Source of the DNA: Gordonia asplenii
GTDB taxonomy: Bacteria; Actinomycetota; Actinomycetes; Mycobacteriales; Mycobacteriaceae
Reading direction: 5' to 3'
DNA length: 64,000 nucleotides
Assembly: GCF_012933505.1 (NCBI RefSeq)
Contig: NZ_JABBNB010000001.1
Location: 186,001-250,000 of the forward strand
Made by a program: the position numbers and the translations under genes. Below are positions 1-8,320 of the stretch, piece by piece. The notes under the pieces are model-generated. The model worked only from the letters and a program-made list of their open reading frames with translations, had not been told where the DNA came from and made no database searches. Numbering within the stretch: the first letter of the stretch is position 1; every line of letters starts with the position of its first letter.

Positions 1-67
1 CATCCGGTCCCGCTCATGACGCCGCCGGCGTCGGTCGGGTGGTCGCGCCCGGTAGCGGCTGGGACGG

Positions 68-1321
68 TCAACGGTTGTGCGGCAACTCGATCCATCGTTG
101 CGCGACAATGCCGTCGCCGAGCCCCAGACCGCCGACTACGCCGTCGGGGTCGATCACCGCGACGCGCTTGCCGTCGTCGACGAAGCCGCGCAGCAACAGC
201 ATGATGAGTCGGCGAGCCACGTCGGTCACGCTGTGTACCCGCCGGATGTCAAGTGCCACAACGGGTGCCGGATGCGACGTGTTGTCGACCAGCTCGCGCA
301 CGATGATCTCGGCGTTCGTGAACTGAAGGGCCCCTTGCAATTCCACCACTTCCACGTCGTCGACGATCTCGATCGACCGGATCGCGGTGCGGTGCGCCGG
401 TGGGAGTTCCATCAGGTGCATACCGAGGTCGTCGGAGAGGCGCTCGAACATGGCGACGCCGCGCACGCTATTGCCATGTCGGTCGAGTCGCGGGGAAAAT
501 GCTGCGATGCCGATCTGGCCGGGCAGCACACCGATGATTCCGCCCGCGACTCCACTCTTGGCAGGAATGCCGACCACCGAAAGCCAGTCTCCCGCAGCGT
601 CGTACATGCCGCAGGTGGTCATCACCGACAACATCTGGCGGACCGCGTGCCGATCGAGGATCGCTTCGCCGGTGAGTGGTTGCACGCCGCCGTTGGCGAG
701 CGTCGCGGCCATCATGGCGAGGTCGGCCACGGTGACTTCGACCGAGCACTGGCGAAAGTAGCCGTCGATGATGTCGACCGGATCGCAGTCGATGATGTTC
801 ACCGACCGCAGCAGGTGACCCATCGCGATGTTGCGGTGACCGGTCGCGGCTTCGGAGGTGTAGACGCGCTCGTCGACGGACAGGTCGCGTCCCGCGCATG
901 CGCTGTAGAGGCGGCGCAGCCGCTCGAATCGCTGCGCGGAGTCGGCACCATGGACCAGCGAATGCGTCGCTATCGCACCGGCGTTGATCATCGGATTGCG
1001 CGGCCGCCCCGACGCGTCGAGGGAGATTTCGTTGAATGCCTCGCCGGACGGTTCGACGCCGACCTTGTCGAGCACGGCGGGCAGGCCGTTGTCGGTGATG
1101 GCGAGGCCGTAGGTGAACGGTTTGGACATCGACTGGATCGAGAACGCGACGTCGGCGTCGCCGGCGAGATAGCGGTGTCCGTCGGGCAGTGCGATGGCCA
1201 GCGCGGTGTGTTCGGGATCGGCGGTGGCGAGTTCGGGAATGTAATCGGCGACGGCGCCGCCGACGTCGGCTTGGACTTGCGAGACGACACGGGCCAGATA
1301 GGCGGGAATCGGCGACTGCAC
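68..1321 (-). CDS. glsA: Glutaminase with C-terminal STAS-like domain
   Basis: Serine-dependent glutaminase that hydrolyses L-glutamine to glutamate and ammonia in the cytoplasm. The N-terminal 300 or so residues are the beta-lactamase-like glutaminase fold: the catalytic Ser-x-x-Lys is SMSK (S64, K67), followed by NPMINAGAI and the family blocks through AFSPRLDRHGNSVRG. Residues from about 310 onward form a second module (EVVELQGALQFTNAE and later VVALDIRRVHSVTDVARR) that reads as a STAS/anti-sigma-antagonist-like fold, as found in some long bacterial glutaminases. Start is GTG at 1321; the 417-residue length suits the two-domain subfamily. It lies tail-to-tail with nothing visible on its left (bases 1-67 hold no supported gene). 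The glutaminase call is firm; the role of the STAS part is unknown. Confidence 0.92.
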   Translation of the reverse strand: MQSPIPAYLARVVSQVQADVGGAVADYIPELATADPEHTALAIALPDGHRYLAGDADVAFSIQSMSKPFTYGLAITDNGLPAVLDKVGVEPSGEAFNEISLDASGRPRNPMINAGAIATHSLVHGADSAQRFERLRRLYSACAGRDLSVDERVYTSEAATGHRNIAMGHLLRSVNIIDCDPVDIIDGYFRQCSVEVTVADLAMMAATLANGGVQPLTGEAILDRHAVRQMLSVMTTCGMYDAAGDWLSVVGIPAKSGVAGGIIGVLPGQIGIAAFSPRLDRHGNSVRGVAMFERLSDDLGMHLMELPPAHRTAIRSIEIVDDVEVVELQGALQFTNAEIIVRELVDNTSHPAPVVALDIRRVHSVTDVARRLIMLLLRGFVDDGKRVAVIDPDGVVGGLGLGDGIVAQRWIELPHNR

Positions 1322-1395
1322 GGACTCACACTATCGAAACCCCACTCAGTCGGCAGACGACGTCCGCTTGGTCGTCGTGGCCGTGTCGAGGGTGA

Positions 1396-2295
1396 CTATC
1401 GCCCCACATCGACCGCGGTTTCCTGCGAACCCCGCCACTGTCGCGGCGGCATGCCGATCTCGCGCCTGAACAGTCGCGAGAAATAGGCGGCGTCGTCGAC
1501 GCCGACTCGTGCTGCGACCGTCGCGATCGGGAGATCCGTCTGTGCCAGTAGCCGACGGGCCTCGAGCATCCGGCGCGAGACGATCCACTGCACGACGGTC
1601 TTTCCCGTGCGGCGTCGAATCAGCGTGGTCAGGTAGGCGGGACTGAACCCCACCTCGGCCGCGACGTCGGCGAGCGTCAGCGGCTGCGCATACCGATCCT
1701 CGATGGCGGTGAACACGGCAGCGACGGTGTCGTCGGGGCGATGAGCAATTCGGTCGGTGATACGCGCGACGTCGGTCAGCAGCAGCGTCAGATGCGCGAC
1801 GACGGCTCGTCGGGTGTGTTCGTCGTCGACCGACAGCTCGGCCGCCAGATCGGCGAGTGCCTGCGCCCACCGGTCCCGGCGTTCATCGGGCAGCGCGATC
1901 TGTTCGACGCCGTTGGGGAACTCGTGCAGAAACGGTGCGCTGAGCTCGTCCTCCACCACGGACGGATCGAAAATTATTGCTACACAACTCTTTTCGATAC
2001 GATTCCGCGTCGGGTCGACGACCCGCCCCGGCGCGATGATCCACGCCGAGCGGCAGTCGGTGAGCAGGATGGGGAAGTCGTGGATGTGGCGTGTCGCGAG
2101 GATCACGGCACCGCTGATCCCCGGGCGCGCGAGCGTGACCGGTGGACGATCGGCGGTGGGTGTGTATTGGAAGGTCGGTACGCCGTCGCGGTAACGGACG
2201 AGCCGGACCGACCGCCCCGTCGGCGAAAGATCATCCAAGTAGTGATGTGTCGCGTCCACGTCGACCTCGTCATTTCTCGGCAGAATCGATGACAT
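1396..2295 (-). CDS. AraC-family transcriptional regulator
   Basis: A 299-residue regulator. Residues 200-299 hold the double helix-turn-helix of the AraC/XylS family (LTLADVAAEVGFSPAYLTTL and later IATVAARVGVDDAAYFSRLF, ending in REIGMPPRQWR). The N-terminal 190 residues look like a cupin-type ligand-binding domain. The first ATG (2293-2295) sits on the same CATG palindrome as the ATG of the divergent methyltransferase, so each gene would have its ribosome-binding site inside the other. A GTG at 2259 (residue 13) is a plausible alternative start that would open a small leader. It may regulate the divergent methyltransferase; the ligand cannot be told from sequence. Confidence 0.85.
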   Translation of the reverse strand: MSSILPRNDEVDVDATHHYLDDLSPTGRSVRLVRYRDGVPTFQYTPTADRPPVTLARPGISGAVILATRHIHDFPILLTDCRSAWIIAPGRVVDPTRNRIEKSCVAIIFDPSVVEDELSAPFLHEFPNGVEQIALPDERRDRWAQALADLAAELSVDDEHTRRAVVAHLTLLLTDVARITDRIAHRPDDTVAAVFTAIEDRYAQPLTLADVAAEVGFSPAYLTTLIRRRTGKTVVQWIVSRRMLEARRLLAQTDLPIATVAARVGVDDAAYFSRLFRREIGMPPRQWRGSQETAVDVGR

Positions 2296-2932
2296 GACTA
2301 AAGTACATCCAACAGCTCACGACTACATCCCGGCCGCGGGCCGCGATTGGACGTTGCCGTTCTACGACACGATGACCCGACTTGCCGGAGTGCGAGCACT
2401 ACACCGTCGACTGGTCGCGGGCGCCGACCTGGCCAGCGGGCAGCGCGTACTCGAAATCGGTTGCGGCACGGGAAATCTGTCGACCGCGGTGAAACGGGCC
2501 GAACCCGGCGTCGAACTGACTGCCATCGATCCTGACCCACTTGCGCTCGATCGTGCGCGCCGGAAGTCGTCGACCATCGACTTTCGAATCGGCTACGCGC
2601 AGGAGCTGCCGTTCGCAGACGAGACCGTCGATCGGGCGTTCTCGTCGCTGATGTTGCACCACCTGGATCCGGAATCGGTGAAAAGCGCTCTCGCAGAGTT
2701 GTTTCGGGTGTGCAAGCCGGGCGGCAGCGTGCACGTCGTCGACTTCATCGAAGTCAGGGGTCTCTTCGCCCGGATGGGGCATCACCACTTTCCCGGTGTG
2801 GATCAACTGTCGCAGTTGATGACGGATGCGGGTTTCGCATCGGTCGAGGTCGAGACGGAGCATCGTCGGCTGGTGGGAGAATTCGCGTACGTGCGGGCGA
2901 CACGCGCGACGGGTCCAACTGATAGCGAATAA
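2294..2932 (+). CDS. Class I SAM-dependent methyltransferase
   Basis: A 212-residue methyltransferase with the Rossmann-fold SAM motif I VLEIGCGTGN (residues 52-61), an acidic post-I position (LTAIDPDPLAL), and the LPFADETVDRAFSSLMLHHL block typical of the ubiE/Methyltransf_11 type. The substrate is not evident; relatives act on quinones, lipids and small metabolites. It is divergent from the AraC gene with start codons sharing CATG, and its last 179 bases run antisense to the 3' end of the metal ATPase gene, so the pair overlaps convergently. Confidence 0.85.
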   Translation: MTKVHPTAHDYIPAAGRDWTLPFYDTMTRLAGVRALHRRLVAGADLASGQRVLEIGCGTGNLSTAVKRAEPGVELTAIDPDPLALDRARRKSSTIDFRIGYAQELPFADETVDRAFSSLMLHHLDPESVKSALAELFRVCKPGGSVHVVDFIEVRGLFARMGHHHFPGVDQLSQLMTDAGFASVEVETEHRRLVGEFAYVRATRATGPTDSE

Positions 2933-5069
2933 GACGGGAACTGTTGAGCACCACGGCCACCGACGACGCGTTGTGCAGGATCGCGGCGACGACCGGCGAG
3001 AGTGCTCCACCCGCGCCGATCAGCAGGCCCAGCGCATTGACCGCGATCGACATGCCGTAGTTCTGGCGAATCACCTCGACCGTGTGCCGCCCGAGGTTGC
3101 CGATGTCGAGCAGCGCACGCAGGTCGTCGGCGGCCAGTGCGATGTCGGCGGTCTCCACCGCGACGCCGGTGCCCGCGATTCCCATCGCGATGCCGAGGTC
3201 GGCGGCAGCCAGCGCCGGAGCGTCGTTGATGCCGTCGCCGACCATCGCGACGATGTGTCCGTCGTCTTGCAACCGTCGTACTTCGGCGAGCTTGTCGTCG
3301 GGGAGCACCTCGGCCCGCCACGACGTGATGCCGAGTTGTTCGGCGATGGCGGCAGCGGTCCGCGGATGATCTCCGGTGACCATGCTGATCTCGGTGACGC
3401 CGGACCGGCGAAGACGCGCGAGAGTCTCTGGCGCTTCGGGACGCAACTCGTCTCGCAGGCTGACCAGACCGACCAGCGCACCGTCGACGGCCAGCAACAG
3501 CGGTGTCTCGCAGTCGGCTTGCAGCCGCGCTACCCAATCGGTGGCGTCGGGCGGCACACCGACGTCGTGCCGGGCGAGCAGCGACGGGTTGCCGAGTAGC
3601 AGCAACCTGCCGTCGTCGGCGCGGGTGCGCATGCCGAGGCCGACGATGACTTCGCACTCGGCATGGGGCGGAATCTCGATCCGCCGTTCTTCGGTGGAGC
3701 GGATGACCGCTTCGGCGAGCGGGTGCCGGGAGTGGATCTCCGAGCTCGCGGCGTAGGCCAGGATCTGTTCGGGCGTCCACCCGTCATGGAACGAAATGAC
3801 AGTGGTGACCACGGGTCGTCCGAGTGTCAGGGTTCCGGTCTTGTCGAATACCACCGCGCTGACCCGACCGGCCGCCTCGAGATGTGATCCGCCCTTGATC
3901 AGGATGCCGCGACGTGCGCCGTTGCCGATCGCACCGCTGATCGCGGTGGGCGTCGACAGCCCGACGGCGCACGGGCAGGCAATCAACAGCATCGTCATCG
4001 CCCGACGCACGTCGCCGGTGGCGAGGAGTGTGAGCGCGGAGAGCGCGAACGACGCCGGAACGAAGCGCCGGGAGAAGTTGTCGCCGACCGTTTGAATCGG
4101 GGCCCGGTCATGTTGGGCCTCCTCGACACGGCTGATGACGCGACCGATGGCGGTGTCGGCGCCGACCGCGGTGGCCGACACCACGAGACGTCCGGCCATC
4201 ACGACCGAGCCCGCATGGACACGACTGCGCGATGACTTGCTGACCGGAAGACTCTCGCCGGTGAGCGCCGACTGGTCGACGGCCGCTTCGCCTTCGATGA
4301 CATCCCCGTCGACCGGAATGGCGACGTGTTCATGAACGACGACGACATCGCCGATGGCGACCGTGTCGAGTGGCACCTGCACCTCGCTGCCGTCGGCGAG
4401 TCGTAACCACACGGTGTCGGAACTGCCGCGCAAGAGATCGGTGATCGCGCGACGGGTACGGCGCAGGGTCAGCTCCTGGAGAAACTCGCCGATATTGAGC
4501 AGCCACAGCACGGTGAGTGCGACCACGTTCTCCCGCAGAAGCAGGCTCGCTATCGTGGCGGCGGACACCAGGGCGTCTGTCCCGGCCCGCCCGCCGCGCA
4601 GCGAGCGCAGTGCGCCCGACAGGAACGGATATCCGGAAAAGATGGTCACGCCGGTCGCGGTGGCCCGCGAGACAGGCCCGAGCAGCGGTGGTCGTCGTAG
4701 CCCGTAGCGTCGAACGCCGAGCAGGACGAGCGCGACGGCCCCGATTCCCATTCGGACCACGTCGGCGTTGGACACGTCCGCCGAGTGCGGGCGACGCGCT
4801 GCGGACGTGTCCACCGCGGCGTCGAGTCCTGCCCGAATCGCCTCGAGTATGTCTTCTCGGGACACGTCGGCGCGGTGCCAGACGACGACCGAGCCGGTGC
4901 GGCCGAATGCGTGCACCGCCCGCACTCCGGTGAGGGTCGCCACGGCGTCCTCAACGGCGACGGCGCGGCTTTCGGGGGCGCGGGCGAATGAGTCGACGAC
5001 GACTCGCAAGCGCCCGGCGGCCGCGGACTGGACGGTGTGGTCGGGGAGACCACGAAGGTTAGCGGCCAC
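2754..5069 (-). CDS. P1B-type metal-transporting ATPase (CtpC-like)
   Basis: Heavy-metal efflux ATPase, about 771 residues from GTG 5069. Visible motifs: ALTGES in the actuator domain, the intramembrane metal motif C365-P-C367 followed by AVGLSTPTA, the phosphorylated aspartate D409 in DKTGTLT, and MVGDGINDAPAL in the nucleotide domain. The N-terminal part is an HMA-like fold without a CxxC pair (RVVVDSFARAP). This set and the linked DUF1490 gene 5 bases upstream match the Rv3269-ctpC (PacL1-CtpC) pair of M. tuberculosis, implicated in zinc/manganese handling. The open frame extends further upstream but only through sequence antisense to the DUF1490 gene, so GTG 5069 is preferred. The C-terminal 60 residues are rich in Pro, Arg and Ser and lie antisense to the methyltransferase gene. 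Confidence 0.93.
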   Translation of the reverse strand: MAANLRGLPDHTVQSAAAGRLRVVVDSFARAPESRAVAVEDAVATLTGVRAVHAFGRTGSVVVWHRADVSREDILEAIRAGLDAAVDTSAARRPHSADVSNADVVRMGIGAVALVLLGVRRYGLRRPPLLGPVSRATATGVTIFSGYPFLSGALRSLRGGRAGTDALVSAATIASLLLRENVVALTVLWLLNIGEFLQELTLRRTRRAITDLLRGSSDTVWLRLADGSEVQVPLDTVAIGDVVVVHEHVAIPVDGDVIEGEAAVDQSALTGESLPVSKSSRSRVHAGSVVMAGRLVVSATAVGADTAIGRVISRVEEAQHDRAPIQTVGDNFSRRFVPASFALSALTLLATGDVRRAMTMLLIACPCAVGLSTPTAISGAIGNGARRGILIKGGSHLEAAGRVSAVVFDKTGTLTLGRPVVTTVISFHDGWTPEQILAYAASSEIHSRHPLAEAVIRSTEERRIEIPPHAECEVIVGLGMRTRADDGRLLLLGNPSLLARHDVGVPPDATDWVARLQADCETPLLLAVDGALVGLVSLRDELRPEAPETLARLRRSGVTEISMVTGDHPRTAAAIAEQLGITSWRAEVLPDDKLAEVRRLQDDGHIVAMVGDGINDAPALAAADLGIAMGIAGTGVAVETADIALAADDLRALLDIGNLGRHTVEVIRQNYGMSIAVNALGLLIGAGGALSPVVAAILHNASSVAVVLNSSRLIRYQLDPSRVSPARTRILPPADDAPSRPRPMRNPHPSSTATVDPHRESGDAPSGRRDP

Positions 5070-5074
5070 CGCGG

Positions 5075-5356
5075 TCAGTGCTCGTGGTCGTGAGCGGTCG
5101 CCATCCCCGGCGGAGTGGCCTCCTCGCCGATCTTCTCTTTCGCCTCGGCGAGTACGTCGGCGGCGTTGAGCCGCACCGTCTCCGCGACCTCCTCGGCGCG
5201 GCGGGCGCCGCGCAGCCCCCAGGCGGTAGCCACGACGGCACCGTCGCGCAGCGGAGCGCTCGAGAGGCCTTTGCGGACCAGGTCGTAGGCGACCGCACCG
5301 GCGAACCCGGTCGCGACGGCAGAACCTGCCTTGGTGAGCAGCACGTGCAGAGCCAT
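5075..5356 (-). CDS. DUF1490 protein, PacL-like ATPase chaperone
   Basis: A small (93-residue) DUF1490 protein preceding the metal ATPase. It has an N-terminal hydrophobic helix (GSAVATGFAGAVAYDLV), a charged coiled stretch (ARRAEEVAETVRLNAADVLAEAKEKIGE), and a His/Asp-rich C-terminus ending AHDHEH. In M. tuberculosis the related PacL1 (Rv3269) partners CtpC and carries a C-terminal metal-binding motif, so the AHDHEH tail is probably a metal site; that role is inferred. An AAGGA at about 5363-5368 sits just before ATG 5356; ATG 5371 is an alternative that would add five residues. It forms an operon with the ATPase. Confidence 0.85.
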   Translation of the reverse strand: MALHVLLTKAGSAVATGFAGAVAYDLVRKGLSSAPLRDGAVVATAWGLRGARRAEEVAETVRLNAADVLAEAKEKIGEEATPPGMATAHDHEH

Positions 5357-5372
5357 CGAGCCATCCTTCATT

Positions 5373-5399
5373 ATTGGTAATGGTTTCCATAACCATAAT
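5373..5399. promoter_or_regulatory. Inverted-repeat operator upstream of the DUF1490-ATPase operon
   Basis: ATTGGTAATGG and CCATAACCATAAT face each other around a TTT centre: a near-perfect AT-rich palindrome in an otherwise GC-rich region, directly upstream of the DUF1490 gene. It is a likely metalloregulator or other repressor site. Which family binds it (ArsR, Fur/Zur or another) cannot be decided by eye. Confidence 0.55.
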
Positions 5400-5443
5400 G
5401 CATGCTCGACGATGGCGCGCGCGATCGGGCCGACGTTTGGGTC

Positions 5444-6412
5444 CTACGGCACGACCACCGCCCGTGTGCTCTCCGACGCGGCCCATGCCTCATCGATTGC
5501 GGCTAGGGGATATGCGGTGAAGGGGATATGCACTGCGCCGCCGGCGATCTGGTCGATGAATGCGGGCAGCGCGCCGAACATGTCGGCGGGGCGGACGCTG
5601 CCCAGTCCGCTCCCGCTGATCGCGTAGCGGCGGCTGCGCAGCAGTGTGGCGGGCACGGCGGCGTGCGCGCCTGCGATCGCGCCGATCTGAATGTGGGCGA
5701 CGTCGAAGTGGGGACCGGCCAACGCGGGGTCGTCGAGGGCGGTGAACGCCGCTTCGGCGACCGGCCCCCACACGAAGTCGATGACCGTGGTCGGCGCCTG
5801 GTCGTCGAGTGCGGCGACGATGGCGGCGGCGTCGTCGGTCCCGGTCAGCGTGACGGTCCGTACCGAATCTGGGCGTCGATCGGCGAGCTCGCGCAGAATC
5901 TCCGAATTGCGGCCCACCGCAATGACTTTCGTCGCTCCCAAGGCGAAGGCGTTGTCGACGGCGATTCGTCCGGCGATGCCGGTGGCGCCGAGGATGAGCA
6001 CCGTGCCCAGTCCTGCCTCGCCCAACGCCGCCCGACGATTCGTCAGTGGGACATACGACGCCAGGCCCGGATTGCAGCCCGCGGCCACGGCGAGCGGGTC
6101 GACGCCGTCGGGCAACTCGACCGCGAACGACGACGGGACGGCGAAGCGTTCGGCGAATGTGCCCCACGGCGCGGCGACCATGCCCGTGTAGATGAGCCGG
6201 CCGTCGTCGGTGCGCGCGACGGCGTCCAACCCGGGAACGGCCGGCCAGACGTTCTCGCTGCTGTAGTGCCTGCCGCTGATCCGGGCGCGCACGACCGGGT
6301 GTAGTCCCGCGGCGACGAGCTCGACGACGCGCTGCCCGTCGTGGACGGTCGGGTCGGCGAAGTCGGTGAAGGTCGGGGTGGCGCCTGCCGCGCCTACTAC
6401 CGCTGCTTTCAT
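5444..6412 (-). CDS. Zinc-type alcohol dehydrogenase/quinone oxidoreductase family (MDR)
   Basis: A 322-residue medium-chain dehydrogenase/reductase. The N-terminal part is a GroES-like domain (VVRARISGRHYSSENVWPAVPGLDAVA). The nucleotide-binding Rossmann domain starts near residue 130 (VLILGATGIAGRIAVDNAFALGATKVIAVGR). It lacks the structural-zinc cysteine cluster, as in quinone-oxidoreductase-like members that use NADPH. It is divergent from a TetR gene, with two palindromes in the 66-bp gap, so it is the likely regulated target. Substrate unknown. Confidence 0.85.
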   Translation of the reverse strand: MKAAVVGAAGATPTFTDFADPTVHDGQRVVELVAAGLHPVVRARISGRHYSSENVWPAVPGLDAVARTDDGRLIYTGMVAAPWGTFAERFAVPSSFAVELPDGVDPLAVAAGCNPGLASYVPLTNRRAALGEAGLGTVLILGATGIAGRIAVDNAFALGATKVIAVGRNSEILRELADRRPDSVRTVTLTGTDDAAAIVAALDDQAPTTVIDFVWGPVAEAAFTALDDPALAGPHFDVAHIQIGAIAGAHAAVPATLLRSRRYAISGSGLGSVRPADMFGALPAFIDQIAGGAVHIPFTAYPLAAIDEAWAASESTRAVVVP

Positions 6413-6423
6413 TTTCTGTCTCC

Positions 6424-6468
6424 TTAACTAAGTTAAATGGCTTCCACCAGCATGCTCTAACACTGTTA
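6424..6468. promoter_or_regulatory. Two TetR operator candidates in the divergent promoter
   Basis: TTAACTAAGTTAA (6424-6436) and TAACACTGTTA (6458-6468) are both perfect palindromes with one central base. They fill the short gap between the divergent oxidoreductase and TetR genes and share the TTAAC/TAACA character. They probably serve as paired operators for the adjacent TetR protein. Confidence 0.6.
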
Positions 6469-6478
6469 AGGTGTCAAG

Positions 6479-7108
6479 GTGCCCGGAAAACTGACCCGCC
6501 AGATCATCGTCGACGCCGCGTTCGAGGTTCTCGACGACGTCGGGATCGACGGGCTGACGGTGCGCGCATTGGCGACGCGGCTCGGCGTGAAGGCGCCTGC
6601 GTTGTACTGGCACGTCAAGTCGAAGCAGGACCTGCTCGACGAGATGGGGACCGAGGTGGCGCGGCGAATCGCGCGCCGGTCGGTCGATGCCGACGACTTC
6701 GCCGATGCACTGCGCGTTTACGCCGAGACGATGCGCACGGAGTACCTGCGCCATCGCGACGGCGCGCGGACGTTCAGCGGAACGGCGTTGACCGACCCGG
6801 AGATGCTGCGCGGTCAGGAGGACGGGCTGCGCCGATGGCGCGACCGCGGGATCTCGGTGGAGCGGGTCGTCGACGCCTTCGAGATCGTGACGGCGTTCGT
6901 CGTCGGATTCGTCATCGAGGAACAGGAGCGCACCGACGAGTCGAGGTATTCCCTGCAGCGTCGTGACGCCGCCGTCGGCCCGGAGTATCCCCTCGTCGTC
7001 GACGCCGGGCATCACATCTTCCGACCGGCGCAGGAACGGTTCGACGCGCAGCTGGGGGTGGTCGTCGACGCGGTGGCCCAGGGCACACGTTCGGACATGG
7101 GACAATAG
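6479..7108 (+). CDS. TetR-family repressor with TetR_C-like domain
   Basis: A 209-residue regulator from GTG 6479. The N-terminal helix-turn-helix reads [32 protein letters not shown], the variant typical of the TetR/tetracycline-repressor subgroup (ALYWHVK). The C-terminal 130 residues are the ligand and dimerisation domain. It is divergent from the MDR oxidoreductase with operator-like palindromes between them, and it ends 5 bases before rlmN. It probably represses the oxidoreductase and itself; the inducer is unknown. Confidence 0.88.
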   Translation: MPGKLTRQIIVDAAFEVLDDVGIDGLTVRALATRLGVKAPALYWHVKSKQDLLDEMGTEVARRIARRSVDADDFADALRVYAETMRTEYLRHRDGARTFSGTALTDPEMLRGQEDGLRRWRDRGISVERVVDAFEIVTAFVVGFVIEEQERTDESRYSLQRRDAAVGPEYPLVVDAGHHIFRPAQERFDAQLGVVVDAVAQGTRSDMGQ

Positions 7109-7113
7109 GAGTC

Positions 7114-8220
7114 ATGACCTCGTTGCCCCTGGTTTTCGACGCGCCCAAACGCGGTAAGCCGCCGACGCATTTCGCCGACCTCTCCGCCGAGGAACGGGTG
7201 GCCGCGGTGACGAAGCTCGGGCTGCCCAAATTCCGGGCGAATCAATTGGCCAAGCAGTACTTCGGGCGGCTCAACGCCGACGTCGACGAGATGACCGACG
7301 TGCCCGCGGCGTTGCGTGCCGACGTCGGCGAGCAGTTGTTCCCGACCCTGATGACACCGGTCCGGCAAGTCTTCACCGATGACCACACGACGCGAAAGAC
7401 GTTGTGGCGCTTGCATGATGGCACGTTGCTGGAGAGCGTGCTGATGCGCTACACGGACCGCAACACGCTGTGCATCTCGAGCCAGGCGGGGTGCGGTATG
7501 GCGTGCCCATTCTGTGCGACGGGGCAGGGCGGGCTAGATCGGAACCTGTCGACCGCAGAGATCGTCGACCAGGTGCGTTCAGCCGCGCGGTCACTGCGCG
7601 ACGGCGACTTCGGCGAGCCGGGGCGACTGTCGAATGTCGTGTTCATGGGCATGGGGGAGCCGCTGGCCAACTACAAACGCGTCGTCGACGCCGTACGAAA
7701 GATCACCGCGCCCGCCCCCGACGGGCTGGGAATCTCGGCACGGTCGGTGACGGTGTCGACGGTCGGGCTGGCGCCGTCGATCCGGCGACTCGCCGACGAG
7801 GGACTGTCGGTGACGCTCGCGGTCTCGCTGCACACGCCCGACGACGAACTGCGCGACACACTCGTGCCGGTCAACAACCGTTGGTCGGTGAAGGAAGTGC
7901 TCGACGCCGCGCGCTACTACGCCGACACCACCGGCCGGCGCGTGTCGATCGAGTACGCCCTGATCCGCGACGTCAACGACCAGCCGTGGCGCGCGGACCT
8001 GCTCGGTAAGAAGCTGCACAAGGCGCTCGGTTCGCTGGTCCACGTGAACTTGATTCCCCTGAATCCGACGCCGGGATCAGAATGGGACGCAAGTCCCAAA
8101 CCGGTCGAGAAAGAGTTCGTGCGCCGCGTCCGCGAGCAGGGCGTGTCGTGCACGGTGCGCGACACCCGCGGTCAGGAGATCGCGGCGGCCTGCGGGCAGT
8201 TGGCGGCCGAAGAGGTGTAG
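7114..8220 (+). CDS. rlmN: Dual-specificity 23S rRNA/tRNA adenine-C2 methyltransferase RlmN
   Basis: Radical-SAM methyltransferase that makes 2-methyladenosine in 23S rRNA and some tRNAs. The cluster-binding motif is C127-x3-C131-x2-C134 inside [16 protein letters not shown]. Other family blocks include [51 protein letters not shown] and the C-terminal [14 protein letters not shown], which holds the second catalytic cysteine. At 368 residues it is the usual length. It is conserved chromosome next to the dxr region in mycobacteria; here the defence island begins right after it. Confidence 0.97.
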   Translation: MTSLPLVFDAPKRGKPPTHFADLSAEERVAAVTKLGLPKFRANQLAKQYFGRLNADVDEMTDVPAALRADVGEQLFPTLMTPVRQVFTDDHTTRKTLWRLHDGTLLESVLMRYTDRNTLCISSQAGCGMACPFCATGQGGLDRNLSTAEIVDQVRSAARSLRDGDFGEPGRLSNVVFMGMGEPLANYKRVVDAVRKITAPAPDGLGISARSVTVSTVGLAPSIRRLADEGLSVTLAVSLHTPDDELRDTLVPVNNRWSVKEVLDAARYYADTTGRRVSIEYALIRDVNDQPWRADLLGKKLHKALGSLVHVNLIPLNPTPGSEWDASPKPVEKEFVRRVREQGVSCTVRDTRGQEIAAACGQLAAEEV

Positions 8221-8320
8221 GCGGCTGCGGCCGTCGGTGGGGCCGCGAAGCTCGAAGCCTTGATTCGCTGGCCGGGCCCGTCGGTCGATTCGCGTCAGGG
8301 GGCCTTGACATACTTCGGAT

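Noticed and set aside
5070..5486. Upstream extension of the P-type ATPase frame
   Set aside because: It covers the DUF1490 gene in a different frame; its Arg-rich text has no domain.
8301..8310. TTGACA upstream of the zinc-ribbon gene as a promoter
   Set aside because: No -10 element at the right distance, and it would place the transcription start after the start codon.
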